64,000 bases of DNA, from positions 26,096,858 through 26,160,857 of the forward strand of contig OX387190.1 in the NCBI GenBank assembly GCA_947561395.2, given 5' to 3'. Every line of letters begins with the position of its first letter. The first letter of the stretch is position 1. A model generated the notes under the pieces. It saw only the letters and a program-made list of their open reading frames with translations. It was not told the DNA's origin and ran no database searches. A program made the position numbers and the translations under genes. Below are positions 34,883 to 44,902 of the stretch, one piece after another. The stretch comes from Buxus sempervirens. Lineage: Eukaryota; Streptophyta; Magnoliopsida; Buxales; Buxaceae.

Positions 34883-36020
34883 TGTGAGACATGGGAAAAA
34901 TCACCGGAATGATCATCCCTCCGTCAACACACGGGCTCAACGCAAAAAGTGGGAGAGTCGCCACCATTCATGATTTTGGGGTGAGAATGGACACCAAAGA
35001 GTTCAAAACAAGCAAAAATAGCCAAAAGACAAATTTTAGGATAAAAATAATCCTACTTGAAAATCAAATCCAGAGATGGGTAAGGGGATTAGATTATGAA
35101 CGGGGGAAGGTGTTAGGCACCCCCATTTATCCACACGAAGTGGTTGCCAAGTGTATGTTCATGCTAAAAAGAAAATAAGAAGCTTGCTAAAAATCATGAA
35201 AAAGCCTTGAAAAAGGAACAATGTATGATATTTTCACATGAAGATCTAAATGGATTTTAGATCCTCTCTTATGTCAATATCACTTCTGGAGTATTTCAAA
35301 AGATGGAAATCAAAGTAAAAGTGGCCAAAACCAAGTTGAGGCAAATACGGGAATTTTGGTAAAAAATATGCCATTTGCCTTAAAATCATTCAAATCCAAT
35401 TCTGAATTGAACCAAACCAAATCCATTTGAAAGATTAGGGTAAATAAGAGTCTCATGCAAAATTTCACTTCATTCCGATGAAAAATCTAGGAGTTATGCT
35501 CCTTTGAAGTTGCTGTTGGGGATTTTTAAAAGTGGTAAATGGGCAACTTTGGAAAATTGTCTAGAAAAATCCACTGCATAAAAGTCCACGAAATTTGGTG
35601 TGATTGAAGTTTGTATGGCCATCTTTCCATAGAAACTAGCCTCATACAAAAATCCCTTCGGATGTGCCTTGAGTGGTCTCCCGAACAGGCCCCGAAGATC
35701 ACAGATTTACCCAGAAAAGTACAAATGAACAGTTCTGAGTAAATCGGCTACCATTAATTCAAATGGAATCCAAAAATTATGAAACCAACTGGATTTGAAA
35801 ATAGACTCAAAAAGGAGTACTCAGAAATAAAAACCACTCGAATCGGACTTAAAACGAACATATGGCGCTCCGTCGAAGTGACAAGTTCTGTACTTGGACC
35901 TGAACTGTCCACTTAACTTCGACAGAGAAGTGTCAAAAATCGGCTAGACAGAAATTCATGAAATTTGGTGGACATAAACTAGACAGCCTCACCTTTCCCA
36001 TGGTTCTGGAATCACTCCAA
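34883..36020 (-). repeat. Truncated 5' LTR of element 2
   Basis: It matches 22064-23200 almost base for base, then stops inside the LTR at ATCACTCCAA and runs straight into element 1 coding sequence. About 1.66 kb of the LTR is missing, including the TATA box, transcription start and splice donor. Confidence 0.92.
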
Positions 36021-36298
36021 TACTGGGAGCAGCAGATGGGCCTGGGCCACAGCCCGAGCAGCAGTTGGATTATTTTGGGGATGTTGGGGCCTTCTTCGCC
36101 ATGACTGAAGGCGAAAAGACTGATGGTGACATGGACCTGCCGTTCATTGATTGGGCCGCAGTGAAGATTCCAGAGGAGGTTACTTCTGAACTGGGCCCCG
36201 TAGCAGAAAAGGGCAGTACCCACCCGGTGAATAGGCATCGGATTCTAGGTTTGAAGAGCGGGCTTTCCCTATTTCCCCTGCTCCCCAAAATTTTGTAA
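36021..36298 (+). pseudogene. Element 1 coding segment between protease and RT
   Basis: The frame picks up from 22063 after the nested element and reads a Pro/Gln-rich stretch, then AFFAMTEGEKTDGDMDLP and LPFIDWAAVKIPEEV. It resembles the end of the element 2 Gag fusion. It ends at a stop at 36298. Function is unknown; Ogre-type elements have an intron near this position, so this may be exon edge sequence. Confidence 0.7.
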
Positions 36299-36743
36299 TG
36301 AACAATTGAGAGGAAACTCCCCTTACCTTTGAAGCAACGTTAGTTCGGCAAACTGACGCGGGTTCCAAAAAAAAAACTCCAATAGTGGAATGCCATTTCC
36401 CTGAAGGTTCTAATGGGCCTTCGTCTTCAGGGGAATTATGTTTAGAAGGCCCACAAAAACCCAAAAAGATTTTTCTATTTTTTCTAGAAAATTTAATTTT
36501 TTCAAAAAAGTCCAAACCACTTATGAACCATATAATCAGACCGAATTGGACCAAGTTGAATATGACTTCGACCTTGAGCTTGACTTTGATCTCATGGGGG
36601 TCGAAGAAGAGACCGAGGTCGAAGAAGAAGACGTTCCAAAAGAAATTGAATATCAATTGGAACGTCATGAAAAGGGGGTCCAACCTAATATTGAGGAGAC
36701 CATATCCATAAATCTTGGGACCAAAGAGGACCCAATTACAAGG
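36299..36743 (+). pseudogene. Degenerate protease-RT linker of element 1
   Basis: A frame from 36438 reads a Tyr/Asp/Glu-rich acidic stretch (LDQVEYDFDLELDFDLMGVE) and ends in ETISINLGTKEDP, a block that in Tat elements introduces RT. The expected roughly 30 residues between this and the RT start are missing and the frame changes at about 36740, so a small deletion lies here. Between 36299 and 36437 no frame is kept. Confidence 0.6.
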
Positions 36744-38891
36744 ATGTGTTTGCTTGGTCGTATCGGGACATGCCGGGGTTGGACACTGACATGGTGGTGC
36801 ACAAGTTGCCAATTTTGCCAGGGGTTAAGCCGATTAAGCAGAAGCTGAGAAGATTGAAGCCGGAATGGACCTTGAAGGTCAAGGACGAAGTGGTCAAACA
36901 ATTTCAAGCCGGATTTTTGGCCGTCTCTACGTACCCAGAGTGGCTCGCAAACATAGTGCCGGTACCCAAGAAGGACGGAAAAGTCCGAATGTGCGTGGAC
37001 TATAGAGACTTGAACAGGGCAAGCCCGAAGGACGATTTTCCGCTTCCACACATCGACATTCTGGTCGATAATACTGCGGTACATAGCCTGTTTTCCTTCA
37101 TGGATGGTTTCTCGGGGTACAATCAGATCAAGATGGCTAAGGAGGATCAAGAGAAAACAGCATTTATCACACCTTGGGGCACATTCCACTACACAGTCAT
37201 GCCGTTTGGGCTCAAGAACGCTGGGGCAACATACCAGCGGGCCATGACTGCACTATTTCATGACATGATCCATAAGGAGATGGAGGTCTACGTGGACGAT
37301 ATGATTGCCAAATCATGCAAAGAGGAGGACCACTTGATCAATCTAAAGAAAGTGTTTGATCGGCTCAGGAAGTACAGTCTACGGCTTAACCCGGCTAAAT
37401 GCGTCTTTGGGGCTACATCAGGGAAGTTATTGGGGTTTATAGTGAGCCGAAGAGGAATTGAAATTGACCCGGCTAAAGCCAAGGCCATAATTAAAATGCC
37501 AGCACCCAGAACTGAGAAAGAGGTCAGGGGTTTTCTTGGAAGGATTCAATACATAAGCCGATTCATAGCACAGCTCACTGCTATCTGTGAACCAATTTTC
37601 AAACTTTTGAGGAAAGATAACCCGACGGTCTGGAATGAGGACTGCCAGCAGTCATTTGACACAATAAAGAGGTATTTGCTGAACCCACCTGTGCTAGTGT
37701 CACCAACTCCAGGAAGACCGCTGATCCTGTACTTGTCAGTGTTGGAAACGTCGATGGGATGTGTCTTGGGGCAACATGATGAGACTGGTAGAAAAGAAAG
37801 GGCAATTTACTATCTGAGTAAAAAATTCACGGAATATGAAGCCAAGTACTCACCATTGGAGAAGACTTGTTGTGCTCTAGTGTGGGCAACTCAGAGGCTA
37901 AGGCATTACTTCCTTAGTCACTCCACACTATTGATATCCCGGATGGACCCGCTGAAGTATTTATTTGAGAAACCGGCACTGACTGGCAGGACGGCAAAGT
38001 GGCAACTGCTACTGTCCGAATTTGACCTCACATACATCACCCAGAAGGCAATAAAGGGTCAAGCCATAGCTGATCACCTGGCTGCACATCCTCTACCAGA
38101 ATATCAACCCTTGAAGACCAACTTTCCCGATGAGGCGATTCTGTACACTGAAGAGGAGGACAGTGAGAGTTCTTGGCAGATGTTCTTCGATGGGGCCGCC
38201 AATATGAATGGGAACGGAATAGGGGCAGTCTTGGTTAAACCAGATGGTTCACATATCCCGATTGCAGTAATGCTGAGATTCCAGTGCACCAATAAGATAG
38301 CAGAATATGAAGCATGCATAATTGGATTACAAGTAGCCATGGATCATGGAGTAGAGGAACTTGACGTATACGGGGATTCGAGTCTTATCATCTTCCAAAC
38401 AACTGGTGAGTGGAAAACCAAGGATCACAAATTGATCCCCTATCACCAGTACTTGGAAGAAATAAGCACAAATTTCACTCGAATTTCCTTCAACTATATG
38501 CCAAGGGCCAAGAATCAATTTGCGGATGCTCTAGCAACCTTGGCTTCAATGATCAGCATACCAGAAGGAGTAGACATCAGACCACTGGAAATTGAGGTCC
38601 GAGATGAACCGGCTTACTGTCTCGTTCTAGAGGGAGCACCAGAAGAAGAAACACCATGGTTTCAAGATATCAAAAATTTCTTGAACAATCGGAGTCTGCC
38701 AGAAAATGCCACTGCTACTGAGAAGAGGACAATACGGAGATTGGCAAGTCAATTTCTGCTAAGTGGTGGACATGTGTACAAGAGGTCACATAACGACATT
38801 CTGCTCAGATGTGTAGCCAAGATGGAATCGGAAAGACTGATTGAGACTGTACATGGAGGAGTCTGTGGGCCCCATATGAGTGGGCACATGC
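36744..38891 (+). pseudogene. pol: Reverse transcriptase, RNase H and second (archaeal-type) RNase H, integrase start
   Basis: The frame is open throughout this segment. RT starts DVFAWSYRDMPGLD; catalytic residues lie in FSFMDGFSGYNQI (Asp codon 37103) and YVDDMI (Asp codons 37295 and 37298). The first RNase H region contains ETSMGCVLGQHDETG and YSPLEKTCCALVWA. A second RNase H follows, with a full D-E-D-D set: FFDGAANMNG (38189), YEACIIGL (38309), YGDSSLI (38375) and ADALATLAS (38525). This extra archaeal-type domain is a Tat-lineage trait. The integrase zinc-binding start (VHGGVCGPHMSGHML) is cut off at 38891 by solo LTR A; the frame reads on into the LTR to 39088 without meaning. Confidence 0.93.
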
Positions 38892-40300
38892 TGTGCGCAC
38901 CCCATTTTCGGGCCGCACAACGAGGTGCATGCGAAGTGATGCTCGCCTCGGGACTGATTTGGAGTCGCCACTGCCTGAGAGGTGCAACCAGACACAAAAG
39001 GGGGCCCCTATTCGGGCCTAATTATTCTGGTCTGCGGCTTATTAGAGTTCTGAGTAAGCTCTCGGTTGCGGTCCGGGGAAGTCCATAGACACCCTGGTCC
39101 GCCCCGTTGGTTTGACGGGTCCCTTGGATTCCCTGGTTTGCGAGTCAACTCAATTCTAAACTCACCTGTTCCTAAACCAGCGTGCACACTCGGTTAAGCC
39201 TGGTGGGATCACCTGAGTGGTGTGGGTCCCTATTATTTAATTTTATCTTTTTATCAATTAATTAGGTGGGTCTGGTATGGGCCCTGTTGGAAGGCCCATT
39301 GGAATCCAAGTTTGAGCTTAAGTCAAGCCCAAGGCCCAATTCGGGTTATTGGGTAACCCTTATTGGATTTGGTTATTTTTGTTTGGGTTGGGTCGAAGGT
39401 ATCTGGGTCTAAAAATCGGATTTTTGAAGAGTTCAAGGAACTGACCGCATATCCTATGCTGTTAAGGCGCAACCGTAGATCAAGGGCGGTTTCGCTTGAA
39501 CCGCTCTGAGTATACAGTTTGTGCCCGAGAATCCGAAAATAGCCAGAAAGGCCACGAGAATTTTTTGGTCTTCTTTACAAGGGCATCCGTGAGCTTCTGT
39601 GGGTCTCTGAGCAAACCCACAGTGGTTTGAATATCTCATCTTAGCCCAAAAGGCATGCCTTCACCCATTCATCCCCAAATACATTCGATTGATGTAAACA
39701 AACATCTAAGCAATGTACAAGCTAAACTAAACAGCTATGATTATGCATGGAGATGATGCTTTAAAACTCTTGACAGCAGAGGATAAGTAAAGAAGGCAAC
39801 AAAAGGATCATAGACTATGCATGCATCTTAGAATGATCTGGTGCATATGTAGATGATATAGGGAGTGGGCTTAATGTGCTGTACTTGTGGTTACCTCTTG
39901 ATGTGAACGAAATGCATGCTATAGGAGGCATTACAGCAAAGATATATATACAGCCCCCTTTTACCTTGGCTCAAAACATGCTCATTCTCATATATATAAA
40001 ATAAAAGACAACAAGAAGCAATACCTTGGGGTTTTACAACCCTTTTTGAGATGTATAGGCTCCTCCTTGAATCAAGAATGGCTACTGGAGCATCTTCTTT
40101 GGCCACCAACAACAAGCTTCTCCTCCTCTTCAAGTTCTTAGATGAGGGATGGATGAAGGAGGGAGGGGTAGGACAGAATTTTTGTGGTGTTCGGGGAGCT
40201 AAGGAGGCAAAGGAAGGTGGTCTCGTACCATGAGCAATGGGGGAGAAGGGGTGGGAACAGTCCACCGGATCACCAACCCCCTACTTACTGTTCGGATTTC

Positions 40301-40310
40301 CTATTTATAG
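40301..40310 (-). promoter_or_regulatory. TATA box of solo LTR A
   Basis: CTATTTATAG on the plus strand (CTATAAATAG on the minus strand), just downstream of the palindrome array in the minus direction. Confidence 0.7.
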
Positions 40311-40323
40311 AACACAGAGGCAA

Positions 40324-40603
40324 AACCGCACATACAGTGCGGTTATAACGCGGTTTGGTCTGAACCGCACAGTATGTGCGGTTTGGTCTGAACCGCATGC
40401 TATGTGCGGTTCGGCTATGTCTTTTCAGCAATGATTAGGGGACAAACTCGCGCAGGCGCAGACTGACAAACCATGCAACCGTACTGTATGTGCGGTTGAC
40501 TTTTCGACGCCGCTTGCTCTGATTGGCTCGCGAGGGCGGTGGCCGAAAAAGTCAACCGCACAGCATATGCGGTTGCGAAGCAACCGCATATGCTGTGCGG
40601 TTG
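40324..40603 (-). promoter_or_regulatory. U3 palindrome array of solo LTR A, AACCGCAC/GTGCGGTT type
   Basis: Six units: 40324-40344 (8-bp arms, 5-nt centre), 40363-40383 (9-bp arms, 3-nt centre), 40390-40412, 40476-40498, and a pair at 40553-40603 that together form a perfect 24-bp inverted repeat (40553-40576 with 40580-40603) around GAA. The core differs fully from elements 1 and 2 but the position relative to the TATA box is the same. Confidence 0.85.
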
Positions 40604-40829
40604 CGGCAAATCTTTCAGATTTGCCCCTTTTCTCTCCACTTTTGGCTTGAGTTGACGGCTGAGGTGACTCAGCCGCCCACTCGGACGAATCATGCTCCTC
40701 CAATTTTTATTATTTCCCATTTATCTCAAGTAATTCAATTAAGATATTTTTGCCCCTTCAAGGTTTGACCCTTCAGCTAGGTTTTTTCATTTTCAGCAAT
40801 TCTGGGGGTGCAAAAATGAGGTGCTGACA

Positions 40830-41798
40830 GAGCATGATTGCTGTGTACATGTTAGGAGGTGCCATCAATGCCAAATCTATGCAGATAACAAGCATGCACC
40901 CCCAGGTGAGCTGCACAACATGACATCACCCTGGCCCTTCTCTATGTGGGGCATAGATGTCATTGGCATGATCTCCCCTAAAGCATCGAACGGACACAGA
41001 TTCATCTTGGTGGCAATTGATTATTTCACTAAGTGGGTGGAAGCAGCATCATATGCAAATATCACAAGCAACCATGTGATCAAATTTTTGAAGCACAATA
41101 TCATTTGTCGCTATGGACTGCCAGGTGCCATAATATCAGACAATGCTTCAAATATTAAGAACAAGGACATGAAGAAAATGTGTGAACAGTTTCAGATCAC
41201 CCATCATAAGTCAGCTCCGTACAGGCCAAAGATGAATGGGGCAGTAGAAGCAGCCAACAAGAATATAATGAAAATCATTCAGAAGATGGTAGTGAGCTAC
41301 AAGGATTGGCATGAAATGCTGCCACTTGCTTTACATGCCTACAGAACCTCGATCCGGACTTCAACTGGGGCAACACCGTACTCCCTAGTCTATGGGATGG
41401 AAGCAGTCTTGCCCGTGGAAGTAGAGATCCCATCACTCCGAGTGCTCATGGAAGCAGAACTAGAAGAAGCCGAATGGGTCCAGTCGAGACATGATCAACT
41501 TAACCTGATAGAAGAAAAGCGGTTAAAAGCGCTGTGCCATGGACAATTGTACCAGAAGAGAATGGCCCGAGCCTACAATAAGAAAGTGAGGCCCAGAACT
41601 TTCCAAGAAGGAAACTTAGTGCTAAAGAAAATCTTACCATTTTTGGAAGATCCTCGTGGTAAGTTCAAGCCCAATTGGGAAGGTCCATATGTCGTCAAGA
41701 AAGTCCTGTCAGGGGGTGCACTCATCTTAGCAGAAATGGATGGGTCAGATTTTCCTGAGCCCATTAACTCTGATGCGGTAAAAAGGTACTTTCTTTGA
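40830..41798 (+). pseudogene. pol: Integrase of element 1, C-terminal part
   Basis: It resumes at EHDCCVHVRRCHQCQIY, the Cys pair of the HHCC zinc-binding domain. The catalytic triad is present: Asp in WGIDVIG (40956), Asp in IISDNASN (41139) and Glu in NGAVEAANK (41247), spaced D-60-D-35-E. The chain continues to GKFKPNWEGPYVVKKVL, the GPY/F-type motif, and ends KRYFL with a stop at 41798. The coding sequence itself has no stop; the loss is the interruption at 38892-40829. Confidence 0.93.
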
Positions 41799-42738
41799 GT
41801 GAATATTTCTAGGAAATGATCCGAGGCCATTTTTCTTTATTTCCTTCAAAAATTTTAATCCCTAGTCTAGCCAAGTTGAGCCGGTTCGTTTCTTTGATAA
41901 ACCCAAACCGGATTTACAGTCTTAAATTGGGGCAAAACAAATTGGGGCAAAGTAAGGAAAGAAAAAGAAAAAGAGAGGAAAAGCAATGGAAATGGCAAAT
42001 GAAAGCCAAGTGTGAAAAAAAAAATGCAAAAAATGCAATTCGGGGAAAAATGGATAAATTCATCATGACTGTAAATCCGGTTGACCTATCTCCACATTTG
42101 AGAATCTTTGGGCCTTTAATACCCTTTCTTTCATAAACTGAGCCTAGCCTTTATTTCGTCCTATTTTTAAGCCCTAGGTGATCTTAGCTTGTTCATTCAA
42201 ATATCAGAGTAAGATGGGTGATAACGGAATTCAGAAGCCGGCCCTAGTGAAAACCGTAACTGGCGCTAGGGGCAATATTGGCAAAAAGGCAAAAAGAAAA
42301 AAAAATAAGAAAAATGAAAGAAAATCAGAGGTTGAGTTGATCATGGAAATCTGAGCTTGAAGAACAGTTGGCATGAGCAGAATGGGGCAGTTTTGGCAAT
42401 TGGGGATGACTCTAAAGGTCCTAAGATGGACGGTTCTGATCCCTCAGTATTTTGTGGACTACCCTTTTCATTATTTAACCTGGTTTTAATTCCTTTAATT
42501 ATAGGTGATTAAGTGCATGGACCAAATTTCAAAAAATACAAAAAAAATATAAAAAAGAAAAATTATACTTTGGCCAGTGATGATAAATCAAATACTTTTC
42601 ATAAAACCTTTGTTTTTACAAGCATCTGAGCATTCTGAGGCCAATAATATAAAACTTTATTTTGAATTAAATCCTTTGTATTTCTACTATTGGAGTTCAA
42701 TTTTGTACAAAGGTATGAAAAATGTGCAGGAAATAAAG
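41799..42738. other. Spacer between integrase and the antisense genes
   Basis: AT- and A-rich DNA with GGGGCAAA repeats at about 41925-41955 and poly(A)-rich patches. It should hold the convergent 3' ends of the sense and antisense transcripts. No open frame of interest. Confidence 0.6.
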
Positions 42739-44438
42739 CTAGTCTCCTAGCCGCTCCTCAAGCTCCCGAATCCGAGCTGCCTGAGCTGCAATGACTCCTG
42801 AAGCCCCCTCTGCAGCGGGATCACTCAGGAAGGAAATGACCTCATCTGAAAGGGCCTGCTTAATCCTCATACTCCTAAGGCTGGCCAAAGTAGCCTGGTA
42901 CTTCTGCCGGATCATACGGACCTCGAAGCAACGGGCCTGCCTCTGCTCCTCCAGCTTCTCTTCCACGGCAATACGGCGTGAGATCTGCTCCTCAAGCTGT
43001 CTCTCCAGATAAGCGCCTTGTATCCTGAGCTCCTGGGCCTCCCGTACCCATATCTGCTGAAGCCGCTTATGAGAAGCCCGCTCAGACTCCAGAATGTCCT
43101 CATAAGTAGGAGCCAAGACTACAGGAGGATCTTCGGGTACCGGGGCCTGGGTCTGTATCTGTTCCTTGATCCAGAAGAGATAATCCTTCACATGGGCTTC
43201 TGAGAAGACTGGACCATGCATAAAGCGGACATAGGACCACTCCTTCATCAACCAGGCATTCAGCTTCATAGAAAGGGGCCCAAGACGATCCTCATATCCA
43301 CATGGGATGATAATCCCCTGGGTCGCACGGAACTGACGAAGAACCCGTAAAGGAAGATACAGCACTGCATGCTTCAGGCCCGCTAGGATCAGAAAGTTGC
43401 GATCACGGAAGCTAATCACTGTCGCTGCGTTGGGCTGATAAGTGCCAGGCCATCTTACCTGGTCCTCCTGAAGTGAGCCCAAGAAAGTGAACCAGCCTTG
43501 TTTTCCCCCTGGAATATCGGGGCACCCCCTGTTGCTCATCAACAAGGGGACTTTCAGACTCGGGAAGAAGTGTCGATTGATCTCTTCAATCTGACTCAAA
43601 TGATCAAGTAGCCAAATCTGCAAAGGAAGGGAGATATGTCAGCACATTGTTAAAAAAAAAAAAAGCAAAAAAGGCAAAAAGAAAGCCAAAAAGCAAGAAA
43701 AAAAAGAAAAAAAAAAGAATTTTTTTTTTACCTGCAGGATCGGGCACATACTAGGAAGCGTTTCGACTTCCTATTGTAGTAGTCGGTTAAGGCCTGATAT
43801 ATCCCTGCTAAAATCATAGGGGCCAACCTCTCCCTCTCCCGAACCTGGCATATCATTGAGATCAAGGCCAAGTCCACCTCATCATCATCCCGTGGGAAAA
43901 GCAACTGGTTGACCACTATCAGGGTCAACGCATTGAATCGGGCCTCCTTATCTTCCCCCCTCAAAAGCTTCTCAGTCAAAAAAGCCTTAGATAGGGTCAA
44001 AAGGATGTCAGAATCCCCCAAGTCCTTCTTCCCTACGCCCAAGAAAGTAGAAGCTTCCTTCTTGTAACTGGGCCTAAGAGGTGGATTCACCACCTGCTCA
44101 TCAAACCTCATGCCCAGGATGGTTTCCACCTCCTCAATGGTTGGGGTCATCTCATGGTTCCCAAAACGGAACAAGTTGAGATCAGGAACCCAATGACCAA
44201 TCATGGCCTCTATAATCTCCCACCTGAAGGGAACCTTGGGAATGAGCAGGGTATGGCCTAGATTGGTAGTACCCCATCTCCTCTCCTCATCTAGGGTCAT
44301 AGAGTTAACCCACCTTGTGTAAAAGGAATCCACAGGGTTGTACCTAGTGAGATTTGGGGGTTTTGATCTAAAAGGTTGTTTTGCAGGGGAGGCAGTGTGG
44401 ACAGACAATAACGGGGCAGAAGATGATCCGGATTCCAT
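42739..44438 (-). CDS. Antisense DUF7745-like gene carried by element 1
   Basis: Two exons, 44438-43752 and 43617-42739, joined at CTA|GTATGTG and TTTGCAG|ATT in phase, give 521 residues with no internal stop. The frame is open to 44531, but the TATA box at 44549-44555 puts transcription start near 44520, so the Met at 44438 (MESGSSSAPLLS) is preferred. The first exon has WVNSMTLDEERRWGTTN and the NHEMTPTIEEVETILGM block; the second has WFTFLGSL, FLILAGLKHAVLYLPLRV and LRQF with Q-x-I-I-P. These match the plan of DUF7745 proteins often found with Ogre-type elements. The C-terminal 120 residues look like a coiled coil ending RIRELEERLGD. The role is unknown. A small A-rich intron (134 nt) separates the exons. 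Confidence 0.75.
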
Positions 44439-44548
44439 TGGATGTGATGGGAGCAAGCTAGAACTCAAGAGGAGGAAGAAAAAGGCAAAAAAGGGGGTTT
44501 CTAAACTCAAAAACTCGTAAAAAATGCTCAAATCCCGAGGCAGGTTGC

Positions 44549-44555
44549 ATTTATA
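44549..44555 (-). promoter_or_regulatory. TATA box of the DUF7745-like gene
   Basis: ATTTATA on the plus strand (GCTATAAATGC on the minus strand) lies between the palindrome array and the start codon at 44438, giving a short intron-free leader of about 80 nt. Confidence 0.65.
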
Positions 44556-44567
44556 GCATCTTTTAAC

Positions 44568-44708
44568 ATATCCGGTAACTCAGACCGGATACAAAGGCTT
44601 TAGTAATATCCGGATAAGTATACCGGATACAAAGGATGCCATGAATATCCGGTATGACATACCGGAGACAAAGACCAATCAATGTATCCGGTATGTCAGA
44701 CCGGATAC
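44568..44708 (-). promoter_or_regulatory. Palindrome array upstream of the DUF7745-like gene
   Basis: Four units of the TATCCGG/CCGGATA type: 44568-44591, about 44607-44630, 44645-44667 (one arm ends CCGGAGA) and 44684-44708. It begins 13 bp upstream of the TATA box on the minus strand and is the same motif as in the LTR. Confidence 0.82.
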
Positions 44709-44902
44709 CGAGAAAAAATGCAAAAAAAGAGCTAAGGATGAAAAAATCCGAATTTTTTACCTGCTTACATGTCATAATTACATAAAATTGAGAACAAAAG
44801 ATGTGCAAGACAACATAGAATAAATCAAAGTTTTTTTCATATATATATGCAAGTTTTGGTACAATGATGATGAAAAAGACATGAAAATCCTAAAATCTCT
44901 AA

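Larger units (their letters stand above)
22064..36020 (-). mobile_element. Element 2: gag-only relative of element 1, nested in minus orientation
   Basis: Read on the minus strand it has a truncated 5' LTR (36020-34883), primer site (34880-34863), leader with palindrome array and two minisatellites, gag (29904-27832), a 3-kb non-coding part, polypurine tract (24877-24862) and 3' LTR (24861-22064). It has no RT, RNase H or integrase, so it needed another element's enzymes. No target duplication is found because its 5' LTR end and perhaps some target sequence were deleted. It is inserted in the protease region of element 1. Gag, LTR ends, primer site and leader show it is a close relative that probably used element 1's machinery. 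Confidence 0.88.
38892..40829 (-). mobile_element. Solo LTR A, a different Ty3/gypsy-type family
   Basis: On the minus strand it starts TGTCAGCACCTCATTTTTGC and ends GGGGTGCGCACA, with TATA box (40301-40310) and an AACCGCAC-type palindrome array upstream of it. No internal region is present. Flanks CATGC and GAGCA do not match, and about 14 integrase codons between GHML and EHDC are missing, so a small deletion accompanied or followed insertion. Confidence 0.85.

Noticed and set aside
36180..37189. Minus-strand frames of 174 and 210 codons
   Set aside because: Shadows of the element 1 linker and RT; no recognised domain.
43728..44531. DUF7745-like gene read from the upstream Met at 44531 and through to 43728
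   Set aside because: The TATA box at 44549-44555 leaves too little room for a transcript containing the 44531 ATG, and the frame after 43752 runs into a stop just past CTGCAG; splicing at GTATGTG restores the phase to the second exon.
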